Source: Dicyema japonicum (Eukaryota; Dicyemida; Rhombozoa; Dicyemidae). Taken from it: 64,000 nt of DNA. Both the position numbers and the translations under genes were made by a program. Within the stretch, counting starts at the first letter, position 1. Each line of letters starts with the position of its first letter. The DNA lies in contig RDEW01000054.1 of assembly GCA_011109175.1 (NCBI GenBank), positions 221,885 through 285,884 of the forward strand, written 5' to 3'. The notes beneath the pieces were generated by a model, which worked only from the letters and a program-made list of their open reading frames with translations, made no database searches and had not been told where the DNA came from. Of the stretch, positions 45,827 to 57,985 are shown in pieces.

Positions 45827-48731
45827 ATGAATTTTAACTACAAAGTATAAATATGCTTATTTTCAGTTTGAAAATTTATTCGGATGTGTATATAGAATTG
45901 GAAATATTTTGTTTTTTCCTGACGGTAACAAGCTTTTAAGTCCTGTTGGTAATAAAATTACTTGTTATGATCTCAAAAAGTTTTTTTAATAGTTTATTAC
46001 TAGCAACAAGACATCAACCTTTCCGATTGAAACTTCGTGTAATATAACAAGTCTCGCGCTTTGTCCATCTGGCGCTATTTTAGTCATGGCAGATGAAAGT
46101 TATTACTTTATTAAATACTTAGATGGAGTTCTTTACCTTTGCAGTTGGTCTGGTAGATGTGTTCTAAGAACTCATCGATTAAATTGTCTTGTTTTTGATA
46201 TCTCATTTAGTCCTAACGGAAAGTAAAAAACATTTTTTATCAAAATAGATATTTTGCTGTTACTAAGGGAAATTATGTACACGTTTTCATGTCACCTATG
46301 ATTGAAAAAAAATTTAATGGATTTCATTTATTTCGTGTTTTACATGGTTCAGCTTCTGATATTACATGTCTTCGGTGGTCATCCGACTCAAGGTATGAGT
46401 GCTCTTTATTTTTAGAGTTTTAGCTGTTGGGAGCAAAGATGGGATAATTAGGTTATTTGCAATGGTACGAATGTCTCAATTGTCTGTTTATACACTTACT
46501 GCTCATACAAATGCTATCATCTCTATATTTTTTCAAAAGGATTCATTAACTGTTATATTATTGAATTTATTTGATTAGCTTTATTCTGTGTCCTCAAATG
46601 GACAATTATATGTTTGGAAACACTTAGTTGAACTTAATGAATTAATCGAATCTGAAGAGTATGAAAGTGAAGCCCAAAATCCCACAAAACTATATAATCC
46701 CCCAGAAAGGTGACTATAAATTAAATATTATCAGATTTTATTTAAACACTAATGGATCTGCAGTAACTGCTTCAGCCTTTTATCCCCCCTTGAGCCTTCT
46801 AGTAGCAGGATTTTCAGATGGCACCTTTTGTCTCTATGAAATGCCAGATTTTTCACTTATTCATTCTTTTATGTTTCATTTAAGTTTATTTTAGAATTTG
46901 TGAATCTCCTATATCATCGTTAGCGTTTGACAAAACAGGAGAATGGATTTCTGTTTCATCTAGCGAAATTGGAATTTTGTTTGTGTGGGAGTGGAAGAGT
47001 GAAAGTTATATAATGAAACAACAGAGCTCATATAATTCATGCAGATGTGTTGACTATTCTCCTGATGCTCAATTAATTGCTATTGGTTCGGAAGATTCGA
47101 AAGTTTATTTTAATCTGATTCTTGTATAGATCAAGTTATGGAATTTGCGCACTGGTTTTTGTGTTGTTACCTTCTCTGAACATTCTGGTTCTATTACAGC
47201 TGTTAAATTCAATCAGAGTGGCAAAATTGTCGTTTCCTCTTCACTTGATGGAACAATTAGAGCATTTGATTTGAAAAGATACAGAAATTTCCGTACTTTT
47301 GCATCTCCAAAACCGTTCAATTCAGTTGTCTCGATATTGACGATAATTCTGATCTGGTTGCTGCGGCTGGGCAAAATATGTTTGAGATTTATATATGGAG
47401 TATTCGAAATGGACGTTTACTAGAAGTTTACATTTCTTTGATAATTTAAGATTTTGAGTGGTCATGAGGCTCCAGTGACATCTCTTTGTTTTAGCAAGGT
47501 TCAAACATTACTAATTAGTTCTTCTTGGGATAAAACTTTAAAATTCTGGGATTTTTCTAATAAATCATCTGCTCAGGAGACTTTTGAAGCTCAATCTGAT
47601 GGTTATTTAATTTATATAAAATTTAGTTTTAACAATGGTTATTTCTCCAAATGGAAACGAATTGGCACTGGCTACGCTTAATTGTCGTATAACAATATTG
47701 AGGATAGATGATGCCAAAATATTGTCCTCTGTGGATTGCTTGGCTCATCTTGGTTATACAAGGCGTGATATTGATAAAATTACTGGCAAAACGATTGGAA
47801 AATCGAAAGCATTTTGTGCATTGAGTTATTCTCCTGACGGGAAACGGTTATTAGCAGCTGGTCGTTCGAATAGAGTATGCATATTTTCAATAGAGCATGG
47901 AGTTTTGCTTAAAATATTTTTTATATCAATGAATCAATCTCTTGATTCAATAAATGTATTTTTCTTATGTAATAGTAATTGTAGGAATTTTTGGACAAAC
48001 GGAAAATGACAGAATGGGGTAATTTTTCCTTAATTGATTCTAACGATGATAACTTGACAAAAATAAATTTATCTTCTACTCAAAGCAAGAATTTAAGTAG
48101 CCGAAGTTGGAAACCTGAAGTGAGAGTATTTGATCTTGCTTTTTCCCCAACAGGTTTAATAATTTGGAAGTAATCTTAGGCCGAAGTTGGGCTGTTGCTT
48201 CAACTGAAGGTGTTCTCGTGTATTCGCTTGATCATGCTTTTGATTTTGATCCATTTAAATTATCAGTTGATGTTACTCCTTTCTCGGTTTTAAAAGCAAG
48301 TGCTGAAATGAGACATTCATATGCTTTAATGGCTGCTTTCAGGCTCAATGATCATAATTTAATTGTTTCCGTAGTTGAAAAAATACCTATTTCTGCTAGT
48401 AAATGCATCTCTAATATTTAGTAAATTTTGTCATTTCCTTATTTTCTGAGATATATGTTGACAAATTTCTCTTATTTTTGTCTGTCCAGATAGAAAAATC
48501 AAACAATATTCATCTTTATATTATTTGGCTGGATTCACTGTTAATGTTTCATGGGATTAATCTGAAGATGAGGTCTTCACAAGTTTTATCTTTAATTACT
48601 TCTATTCAGCAAATTATTTCTAATCGATTTCTTCCAATTAAGACACTGTATGCTTTATTATTACTTTTAGATTTGATAATGTCAATAATTCAATTGATTA
48701 CCTAAACTGCATCAATGAACATTGTGAGTAG
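45827..48731 (+). CDS. PWP2: PWP2 (UTP1), SSU processome WD40 protein
   Basis: PWP2 is a double-propeller subunit of the UTPB module of the small-subunit processome and acts in early 18S rRNA processing in the nucleolus. Exon 1 (45,827-45,844) MNFNYK joins across a 22-nt intron to FENLFGCVYRIGNILFFPDG then NKLLSPVGNKITCYDLKK. Blocks in order: NCLVFDISFSPNGK, FDKTGEWISV then LFVWEWKSESYIMKQQSS, VDYSPDAQLIAIGSED, TGFCVVTFSEHSGSITAVKF, SSLDGTIRAFDLKRYRNFRT then FASPKPF, LSGHEAPVTSLCF, SSWDKTLKFWDFSN, NGNELALATLNCRITIL, SPDGKRLLAAGRSNRVCIFS, and the C-terminal IWLDSLLMFHGINLKMRS. The last exon after a 23-nt intron is FDNVNNSIDYLNCINEHCE-stop. Complete by family comparison, slightly short at the C-terminus. 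Confidence 0.93.
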
Positions 48732-49130
48732 GATAAATTTATACTTTCGTATTTCTTAAAACTATTATTTCTTTATTAGTTATGCTATTTTTATCATTTT
48801 GTTGTTTTAGAAATAGCTAATTAACAAATTATCTTATTGCATTCTGACAAGTTAGCGTGATAATTAATTAGTCAAAGATCGGGATGGACGCATCCTTATT
48901 GCCTAGAATGTTAAATTAGTTTTATAGTCGATGAAATCTCTTGTCCCCTGTCTTCTCGCGAACATGTATGAGGTGACGGGATCGGGAGACATCGGAAATC
49001 CGAATTTCTAAACATGCCTGGTTTTAATTTCGTCCAGTTTAAATTTAAAAAGCTGGAAAATCACCCGTCAGACCTGCGCGTTAAGATAGTGATAATTGAT
49101 ATGATTTATTACATGTTAATAGTAATAAAA
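48732..49130. other. Spacer after PWP2
   Basis: No gene recognised. A short stretch at 48,940-49,020 is richer in G+C than its surroundings but without motifs. Confidence 0.4.
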
Positions 49131-49238
49131 TTGTTTAGGAGAATTTTATCCTCATTGCAAGTGTGGTCCGATTGTTTAGGAGAATTTTATTTTCATTGCA
49201 AGTGTGGTCCGATTGTTTAGGGAATTTTATCATTCCAT
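49131..49238. repeat. 41-bp tandem repeat, 2.6 copies
   Basis: The unit TTGTTTAGGAGAATTTTATC...GTGTGGTCCGA occurs at 49,131-49,171 and 49,172-49,212 with two differences, and a partial, slightly changed copy follows at 49,213-49,238. Low divergence implies a recent expansion. From 49,239 to 49,570 no gene is resolved; the first exon of the EF-hand gene should lie here. Confidence 0.85.
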
Positions 49239-49574
49239 TGTTCTGAGTCTTCAAAGAAATAATTATTTTTACATAGTAATCTTTGTTCTTCTGATATCTG
49301 ACAATTGACAGAAATCAATTTATCTTATAAATAGAGTGAGGTGTTATTAAATTGATGGATAATTCGGTATGCTTTATGTTTAAATGTTATTTAGTATTCT
49401 AAAATAAACATTACCGAAGGGAGATTAATAGTTAGTATATAATTTCATTATGTTCAAGCATTTAAGAATATTTATTAATATTCATGCGAACTAATGTTTA
49501 TGTTTTATTCTAAAAATTTGGCAAAGCATTAGTTAAGCTAAATTTTTTTAATTGATTTCTTAATAATTTTGATA

Positions 49575-50040
49575 ACTAAGAGATTAAATCTTTCTTTTTC
49601 GAAATTGATCAGAAAAATGGACAAGAAATTCCACTTAAAGAATTAACTAAAGTTTTCAAAATAATTGGTCATAATTTGAACGCTGAAAGAGTCAAAAAAT
49701 GGCAGCCGGATATTGAATTCAATGGTTATTCAACGTAGCTCAAATATTTTAGATAATGGAAATATATCATTAGAAGTTTTTATTAATCTATTAAAAAGAA
49801 AAATTAATGAAGATCAAGAAGAAGCGGAATTAAAACAAGCTTTTAAAATGTTAGCAAATAAGAGAAACCAAATTGACGTAAATGAATTGAGATATATACT
49901 ACGTTCATTAGGAGATAACTTAACTGAAGATGAAATTGAAGACATGATCAATGAAACAGATAAAGATGGGTCAGGAGAAGTAGATTTTAATGGTAAGTTA
50001 ATTTATTATGTGTAGAATTTTATTCATTAATGCATGGTGA
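49575..50040 (+). CDS. Calmodulin/troponin C-like EF-hand protein (first exon not resolved)
   Basis: Small EF-hand protein. Visible exon 49,580-49,722: IKSFFFEIDQKNGQEIPLKE, LTKVFKIIGHNL, ERVKKWQPDIEFN; a 28-nt intron; exon 2: NGNISLEVFINLLKRKINED, AELKQAFKMLANKRNQIDVN, LRYILRSLGDNLTEDEIEDM; a 23-nt intron; exon 3: EFYSLMHGD-stop. Four EF-hand positions are recognisable, but only the fourth loop (DKDGSGEVDFNE) has all calcium ligands. The first three are degenerate (e.g. DQKNGQEIPLKE, NKRNQIDVNELR). It is nearest to calmodulin/troponin C/centrin by layout, without enough to choose one. Probably a single-site calcium sensor. A LINE B copy begins about 50 bp after the stop. Confidence 0.75.
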
Positions 50041-50087
50041 TTAATATTTTGTAACTAATATTAAATTAATATTTATTTAAACTTATT

Positions 50088-52140
50088 TTGGTGAGGTGGT
50101 GGCGTGCCTCGTTTTCTTAAATTTGGATCGCAATTGAGAAAAATATCTAAAAGGCAAGGGTACAAAGGGATGCATCTCGTCTAAAGGTCCCTACGTTCAA
50201 TGCTAGAGGCTTATCTACGACCTGGAGAGATACGACGTATCTATTGGTTGCCTACAAGAGACGAAAGTTACTTGTAGCCTTGATGAGAACTATGGCGAAT
50301 ATCGAATTATATGTCAACCGACGACTCAAAATATTATGGACTTGGATTTTCTGTCCACTCAAATTTGAGAAAATCAGAGGCGACTGAAAGGCTTATTTCC
50401 CAACCGGAGACTACTGAGAGATATCAACAATACATTCAGACTTAAATGCAGGACGTATTGGTGGATACCTCGTTAGAAGACGCCTGGAAACGCACAAAGG
50501 ACACCATCAACGAAGCTGCTGAAGCATGCTTTGGCAAAAGGGTGAATAGTAAAATGCACCTGAAGGCTATTCATCCAGATGTTCCTGAGTTTGCGAAAAG
50601 TTTAAAAGAAATAAACATGAGAAAATTAAATGCCGCTGACGCTAATACGATAAAATCCCTTCAGGGCGAAAGGCAACTCAAGAATAACAGAAGCCCCGGA
50701 CCAGATGCGATAAACCCAGAATTACTGAAATACAGCCCTGACCCCCTTTTTGAAAAAAATCGCTACACTACTTAATGAAATGTTTTCAACTAACTCAACT
50801 CTATTTCTGGGTACGGAACTACTAATCCCCATACAAAAAAATCAACAATACTAGAGGACCGCTCGAAAATTTGCGACCCATCATACTACTAAATTCATTA
50901 CGCAAAGTCTTGGCAAACATTGTGCTTGAACAAATAAAAGGATCTGCTTACAGATAGTCAAAGAGGTTTTCGAGAAGGGAGATCCACAGCTGATGCGGTC
51001 TGGAGTCACAGATGGAGGTGTCCAACATATCAATGATACCGTAACGCCACCAATATTCTGGGAATTGACTCATCAAGAGCATTTGATAAGGATAACAGGA
51101 ACATTTTAATGGGGGTACTGAGCGGATTTCTTGATGAGTCGAGTCTAAGGATGACCCGAATTTTACTTTCCAACACTGAGCTCCTTGTGAGAGTCGGAAA
51201 TACCTATTTAAGAAAATTTGAAACAAACACGGGCACTCCACAAGGAGACTACTTTTCTCTTCTACTATTCACAATTTATTTGGAAGCCGCTATGAGGGAA
51301 CTTAGACAGTTATACCAAGGAAAGACGGAAGAAGTGATCTACGCGGACGATGTAGACTAATTTCTGAAGACAAAGAGGTCCTGGAAAACCTATTAGAAAA
51401 AGCACCAGATGTACTAGGGAAATGGTTTCTTACTGTGAACAGAGAGAAAACAGAACTCACAGAGATAAGAAGGATGAGAAAGGTCCTAGAAGAGAAGTGG
51501 CGACAAGTAAAGAAACTCGGTTCACTTATGGGAGATAGCAAAGATATTTTACGTAAGAAAACTCTAGTTAATGCTGCGTTGTATAAACTGAAGAATCTAT
51601 GGCTCAATCAAAGAGTTATCGACACAAAAATGAGAATCCTATTATACGACTCATTCATAAAACCCGTACTTTTATATAACGCTGGAACTTGGGCGACCTC
51701 ATCAGCGGATATGGAAAAACTAGACTCGTTCCACAGAGGTCAGCTGAGAAAAATGGCCTACGAGAATATCGAGGAATGCTTTGTATAAGAGATGCAGCAC
51801 TAGACCTATCAGCTTAGAAGTACTGGAATCCCGATGGAAGCTCTTCGGACACGTGCTGAGGATAGAATTAACATCCCCACCGAACATATCTATGGAAACA
51901 TACTATGTTAGTCAAGAAGGCCGCTATCGTGGAAGAGCTAGAACAACACTGCCAATAGTCTTACAAAAAGACCTGGTCAATATCAAAAGAAATCTAAAAA
52001 ATGCCGACGACCAGGACAACATGAGAGCCTTGGCTAGGAACAGGGGAGCATGGAAAAGGATGACATCTAACCTTGTTTCTTTTGGGGCTATAATTAGTAT
52101 GGCTTTCGTGAAGTGCTTAATTAATAACAATAATAATTAA
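50088..52140 (+). mobile_element. LINE family B, internally deleted copy with both ends
   Basis: The 5' word TGGTGAGGTGGTGGCGTGCC (50,089-50,108) equals that at 23.17 kb. Then FNARGLSTTW, GCLQETKV, LDENYGEYRII (endonuclease start); most of the endonuclease is missing. ORF 50,446-50,775 joins the linker (DAWKRTKDTINEAAEACFGK) directly to NNRSPGPDAINPELLKY. RT pieces: QRGFREGRSTADAVW-like, NTGTPQGDYFSLLLFTIYLE, IYADDVD followed by a stop at 51,358. C-terminal ORFs: LGSLMGDSKDILRKKTLVNA, WATSSADMEKLDSFHRGQLR, WKLFGHVLRIELTSPP, and ARTTLPIVLQKDLVNIKRNL. The tail is AATAACAATAATAATT. Confidence 0.88.
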
Positions 52141-52174
52141 AATTTATCTGCGTGTAATATGGATTTACTTTATA

Positions 52175-52280
52175 ATGATATTTATTTATTAACCCCAGGA
52201 TCACCGAGAAAAAAAGACAAAAGAAACTTCAAACAGTTAGGTAATCCCAGTTCCCGCAATCAAACGAGCCATCCAAAATT
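52175..52280 (-). mobile_element. Short LINE A 3' end
   Basis: About 105 bp: an AT tail, AACCCCAGGATCACCG (52,191-52,206), a loop, and GGTAATCCCAGTTCCCGCAA (52,240-52,259). The stem GGATCACC/GGTAATCC pairs at 7 of 8 positions. It abuts, head to head, the 5' box of the next LINE A copy at 52,286. Confidence 0.75.
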
Positions 52281-52285
52281 TAAAA

Positions 52286-55245
52286 CGTGGCGTTATGTGG
52301 TCTACCAGTCATGAAAGTTCTGGAGGCGCTCAGGGTGCACTTAATGCACCGCAGAAAAAGACCATTAGCTACCTCCCATCAGGAGAAGGACTCTTTGGAC
52401 GACGGCCTCTTCCCTTTCTTAACCCCCCTCGGCTGAATGGGTTTCTGATAATTCTCGCCGGTGACATTGAACTTAATCCTCCATTTTCGATTCTGCAAAT
52501 AAACATCAACGGAATCAAAAGCAAAAATTCTCGAACTACGGTCTTTCATTAAAGAACAGAACATTGAGCTGATTTTACTTCAAGAAAACAGACTTACTCC
52601 ATCATCACCTACCCCGCATTTTCCAGGATACCACTGCATTTGCCTGGACCGCTCAAACCGTCGTGGTGGGTGGTCTCCTCGTCATTATAAGAGATAACAT
52701 TCGATTTACGGACACCTCAGAGAAACTACAATCACTAATAAACGATGGGACCACGGAAATATCTGGGATATCAATTACAAGTGGATTCGGGACTCTCAAC
52801 ATTACAAACATCTACGTCCCCCTCCATCTTCTTGCCCAAAAGGATTCTCTCTAAACCTAACCAAGTTAAACAAGCTCGAAAACCTGATATTGTGTGGAGA
52901 TTTTAATGCTAAACATCCAGCCTGGTTAAAATCACATCCAGCAGACTCAAGAAGATTATCCTTATTAAACCACCTCACCTCTCTGACTATCCTCAACAAC
53001 CCCAGGAAGCACACTAGGACTCCTTACAAGGAAAATGAAGCTTCAACGCCCCCAGACATTACCTTCTGTTCCACAAACCTTGTACCGGACACATTTTGGA
53101 CGGTGCATTATGGATTATCTTCTGACCAAATCCAATAATTAATCGAATCAGAAAAAGATCTTTACCACAGAAAATAGACTGATTCATTTTTCTACTATAA
53201 AAAAGCAAACTGGAATGACTATTCAAAATAAATCGATCAATCTCTAGTAAACTTTGATATGATGATATTCCCCTCAATAGATAAATCTATTGACTTTCTA
53301 AACAAAGCTATTTTCATGGCGCGGGGAACATTCATTCCGCGTGGATCATTTAAATTCTACAATGAAAAACTTGATCAGAACACCAAATCATTAATTAAAG
53401 AAAGGAATCGCCTGAAAAGACATGTAGCCAACAGATGGGACAAACTAGTATCTTCCCTTCCATTTCAAAAATCTGCTCAGAAGATATGGAAAGAAATTAA
53501 ACAACTTGGTCCAAAAGGAAATTTTAAAAGACAACAGACTGATCAGCACAGTCTTAACAAGCTCATGAAATATTACGCCAACATAAGCCACAAACCTTTC
53601 AGGAAAATGGATGGACCATCTTTATCCTCAATAAAACCGCAGAGAACACAGCCGATTAACTTTATCTCTCATTCAGATGTCAGTGAGGGATTGAAGAGGA
53701 TGAATTCTTCACTTTCATGTGGACCAGATTCTATCCCTGGTATTTTACTAAAACACTTTGGACCTATTGCGATTGATGCAATCACAGTAATTTTCAACTA
53801 TTCAATAAACATGAATACAATTCCAACTATCTGGAAACTGTCCTATATACGCCAAATCCTTAGGCCTGGCAAGCATAAAAACAATCCTGCATCATTTCGA
53901 CCAATCTCTTTACTATGCACCTTATCAAAGTTATTGGAAAAATTTGATTCTTAACCTTATAACCTGTCCCTTCCTTTTTCGTCCTCACAACATAGATTTA
54001 GAAGCGGTCATTCAACTTCTACCCACCTAACTTCCCTCAACCAATTTATCATTGAAGGCTTTAACACAAATTCTCGTCACTTCGAAACAGTCGTTTGCTC
54101 GATCGATTTACAAATGGCCTTCCTCTGTCTCAAGGAAAATCCTAACCCGGAAATTGTTTGTTCTCCCCGTCAACTCCAATATAAAACTTTGGCTTGCTAA
54201 CTTCATAAACGGAAGAAGGGCCCGGGTATACATGGATGGGAACAAATCAATTTCAAGATTACTACCCAATGGTGTCCCACAAGGTTCCCTTTTATCACCC
54301 GCCTTATTTAACTTATACGTGTCCGATTTACCACAACCCGATTAAAAAACGATATGCTGATGACTTATTAATCGGATCCCGCGATCAAGATATCCCAAAG
54401 GCATCAGAAAGACTACAAGAATACCTTCACAAGATTCAAATTTGGCTAAATTATAACCGGCTTGATATATATAATGAAAAATCTTATTCGTCATTATTTA
54501 CTTTAGACAAACGACTTGGACAAATGACAGTGGATATATTTATCAACCAGACAAAAATACCTTCCACGAAGAAACTGAAAATCTTGGGGATCACCTTCGA
54601 CACACACATGTCCTTTTCATCTCACGTCGACGCTGTCTCTGGAAGCTGCTCAAGAAAGCTAGGGATAATCAAAACTATTTTCAGTGACATTAAAACCCCT
54701 TTCCCAGCTTTGAAATTGTTGTACAAACAATTCATTGAGCCATCTGTCAGCTATGCCTGTACGTCATGGGGAATCAATCTGTCCTGGACGAACAAACAAA
54801 AAATCCGGGACATTCAGGCCTTAACAACCACTACTATTAGTAATCTCGGGAAACTAGAAAAACTAATACCCTCATCACTTGAAGATTTTATCCGACAAAA
54901 TGGATAGGGATTTGCTACCTTGTGCAAGCAGTGCAACTCTCAACAATACAGTCACGACGTGTCTTATGAGAGGGGTATACATCACCCCTCTTTAATTCCT
55001 ATTCCCGAAACCACCCAGCACACAGAGAAGTCGTGTTGGATCCCAGAAGGCGCACGAGGAGAAAATGAGAATTCTGATCCCCACTCCACTGGAAGGGTTT
55101 CCACAACTGCATGTAATGGACGTCTTACCATTTATGTTGATTTCGGATGGACTCTGTTTCTGTAGAAGTGGAAACTGGATACACTTAATTAATTGTTTAC
55201 TTTAACTTCTTTCTCGGTGTATCCGGGGTTAATAAATAAATAATA
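52286..55245 (+). mobile_element. LINE family A, near full-length, 2A-like motif broken
   Basis: The 5' box AACGTGGCGTTATGTGGTCT contains the start codon of the ORF at 52,295 (MWSTSHESSGGAQGALNAPQ). The 2A site at 52,460-52,483 reads GDIELNPP, lacking the Gly of NPGP. Endonuclease pieces: LQININGIKSK, LCGDFNAKHPAW, STPPDITFCSTN, then the SDQ...NPI region degraded. RT ORF 53,259-53,954: LSCGPDSIPGILLKHFG, RPISLLCTLSKLLEKF; then NGVPQGSLLSPALFNLYVSD and RYADDLLIGSRD in the next frames. C-terminus 54,236-54,907 (KKLKILGITFDTHMSFSSHV, SYACTSWGINLSWTN). The 3' end is at 55,225-55,245 (CGGGGTTAATAAATAAATAA). Confidence 0.9.
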
Positions 55246-55247
55246 AG

Positions 55248-55318
55248 GTCTTCGAGATCACTTAATTAATTTAGTAATTAAATTAACTATTGGTGTTCTT
55301 GGGTTAATAATAATAATA
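55248..55318 (+). mobile_element. Very short LINE A 3' tail
   Basis: About 70 bp: CGAGATCACTTAATTAATTT, loop, TTGGTGTTCTTGGGTTAATA, then (ATA)n. The same tail ends the copy at 57.98-58.45 kb. It is an extremely 5'-truncated insertion placed right behind the previous element, sharing its AT tail with the opposed copy that follows. Confidence 0.75.
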
Positions 55319-56520
55319 GTAATCCCAGTTCCCGCAATCAAACGAGCCATCCAACGTCTGTGGTCTTCCATTGTTCCCACTACTGTGCGAAAGATCCTTC
55401 TCTCATTCCTGCAGAGGAATCCGATTGGGGAGGGGAACTTCCTAACCAATCGAATTTCATTGGACAAGGACAGGCTAAGCGGGTTTCCTTTCTCCTTACA
55501 GACCTGATGGAATCCGGTTCCCGACTACGGGTCGCTGCTTTCGTAAGTAGGGGATTGACTGTTGATCCAGAGTGAGGGCCCATCATAGATATAGTGTTCC
55601 GGTATATTGAATTGATTTTGTGGACCGTATTCTCTGACAACGCGAATCTCCATGCAACAGAGGGATACTCCACAGCCAGTGCGATGGTTTCCCGGTAGAG
55701 ATTTCCAGCAGAAGCGTCCAAATTTAACGGAGTCCTCCATCCGAGCAAGCGCTCGTATAACATTCAGTTTCTGCAGTCCTTTAATGTGGACTTTCTTCTC
55801 ATGTGAGTTAAAGTTCAATAGTCTGTCGAACATTAGCCCAAGAATTGAAGGAGATGTTGTCACGTATCTGGACAGGGCCAATAAAAATTCTTGGATCTTC
55901 TTTTAAACGACGGTCGCATGTGTGGTGGGGTGGCACTAAATCCATCGGCTATGAATTGGGATAGTGTGGTTAAATGGGTGGTGGACCTTCAAGGACAAAA
56001 GCCATGTTAAAAAGCCGCTTGAGGGAGGTCCGGAGTAATGGCAGATAGTACCACTTTTTCAAGAAGTTTTGATAATTTGCTGGTCAGGGAGATTGACCTG
56101 TATGAAACAAATTCTCTTTCCGGTTTTCCAGCCTTCAAAACTGGTTTGATAACAGAGTACTTCCAAATCTTTGAAATAATATTGTAGTTAATAGACAGGT
56201 TAAATACTTGCGTGAGGTAGCTAATTGTGTATTTGCTTAGGTATTTCAAATGAATTGAAGATACTTTGTCAGGGCAGCAAACCCGTGAGTTCTTTATTCC
56301 GGCGATAACCTCTGAGACCTGCTTGTCTGAAAATAGTTCCTGGTAAGGTTCATTTTTCGGTTTACAGGCACGTACTTTGATATCCAGTTGAGGCAATTGA
56401 CCAGGTAACGCCACCTCTGATACTGATGGTCTTTTATGCTCTGGTTGATACTTTTATTTAGTTGACGGATGGATTTCAACTCCGTCGGATGGCATTTTTT
56501 CATTTGGTTTTTTCGTTTTA
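55318..56520 (-). mobile_element. LINE family A, both ends truncated
   Basis: Minus-strand ORFs: 55,881-55,525 (LGLMFDRLLNFNSHEKKVHI, KSLPGNHRTGCGVSL), 55,763-55,380 (WRFALSENTVHKINSIYRNT), and 56,414-56,007 with RT start blocks (QVSEVIAGIKNSRVCCPDKV, SIHLKYLSKYTISYLTQVFN, YRSISLTSKLSKLLEKVVLS). The linker (ELKSIRQLNKSINQSIKDHQ) lies at 56,503-56,400. Between 56,000 and 55,900 the RT core, including the YADD motif, is deleted. The 3' UTR stops at GGGATTAC. Related to the 30.4-31.0 kb copy. Confidence 0.82.
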
Positions 56521-56559
56521 TGAGTGAAGTGTCCGGGAATTGAGGGTAGGTATAAAATT

Positions 56560-57985
56560 CGTGATAAGAGAGGAATAAATATGTTGTCAGCCTTTTGAAT
56601 TGCTACACTAATGATTTTTGCGCTTCATCTATCGAACGTATATGGGATAATACTTTGTTGCAATTCCTTCCCACGTCATTACTATTGGAATAACGAGGAC
56701 CTTGCAACCGAGCATCTGCCCCATCTTGTTTGCAAGCAAAGTCATACTTACTTTTTTTCTCTACCTCCACAGTCTGCAAACGGTCTTGAGATGTAATGCC
56801 AACCTCTATGATAAGGACTTGGCCAGGCTCTTATCGTGTACCACAATGTCCGGTTTTTGTGCTTGACTAGCACCGAGGTACTGATAACACTGTCTACCTT
56901 AATTTGGACCCTGGTGTTCTCTACTACAGATTGCACCTTATGAGCCGCGACTTTCTGGTGTGGCGAATACCATACTTATTGCATAGTAGAAGATGAAGAC
57001 TCCTTACTACCTCGTTATGCCTCCACACATAGTCGTGGCAGAGCACGGATCCGCACTGAGTGGCTAAATGATCAACCGACATGCTCCTTACTTACAATGG
57101 GGACATGAATTTGTTGGTCGACCCCAAAAAATATTGCGGTCTTGCATATACGTGTACAGCGCCTCCGATCGAGGTGAGTTGTCACCGTATTTTAGCCATA
57201 TTGTCGACGACTTAAGGTCGACATGTGGGTTGTCCAATGCTCTGAGGAGGACATTATGAAGGCTTTTTAAGTTGATCTTTTCCATCAAATTATTATATTC
57301 TAATTCGATCAACGCCTTCACATTTACCAGCCCACCATCATCAACACCATACTTAGCAGACAAAAAAGGTCTGATAGTGTCTAGGTGGGTTTTTAAGGTT
57401 TTCTCGGTCGTTATTATGGCGTGCTTCCTAGTAGACGATACGCTCACTTAGTTGGACTACTCCACACAGTCCATGGCCAAATTTATCACGGGGTAAATAT
57501 AGTCTCTCCTTATTGGCTGCCAGCACATGGACATGGTTCTCTCTGAGTACTCACGGATCATAACATCCATCTCATCATACTTTTGGACTCAAACTCCACA
57601 ACACTATGTAGTAGTTTAGCAGCGAGAACAGCATACTCATTTAAGTTAGGAACAAATTCCTTGCATTTAGAGACGTTTACATAATAACGCTGCTCTTTAC
57701 GATGCCTTCAGTGATCTGTCGCTTTGTCTCAGGCATTATAAGGGAATTTGGAGTTTCGGTAACACCTAGATACTTATATCCTTTGTGTTCCTCTAGGACT
57801 CTTACTAACTCGCTACATACTTGCGTGTTACTCGCAGATTTGAATAATTCAAATCTAGTCCTATACTCTCAAAGAATTCCCTGCCACAGACCCCGATGGA
57901 ATAGAGCTCCTCGGATGTTCGAGCATACATCTTCAGGTCATCGATAAAAATAAGGTTATCTGTAGTGAAACAAACACCCTCATCT
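56560..57985 (-). mobile_element. Retroelement family E, R2/R4-like (restriction-like endonuclease type), 5'-truncated
   Basis: Reading minus from 57,985: FTTDNLIFIDDLKMYARTSE (RT catalytic FIDDLK), then ORF 57,447-57,088 (KTLKTHLDTIRPFLSAKYGV, STIWLKYGDNSPRSEALYTY, QDRNIF, NSCPHCK), followed by a C-H cluster region, WRHNEVVRSLHLLLCNKYGI and, after a frame change, VENTRVQIKVDSVISTSVLV and a decayed 'IEVGIT' block (56,830-56,760). The order RT - CxxC/HC knuckle - RHNxVxxxxHxxL - PD-D/E nuclease is that of R4/Dong/R2-type elements. Stops and frameshifts throughout. Confidence 0.7.
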
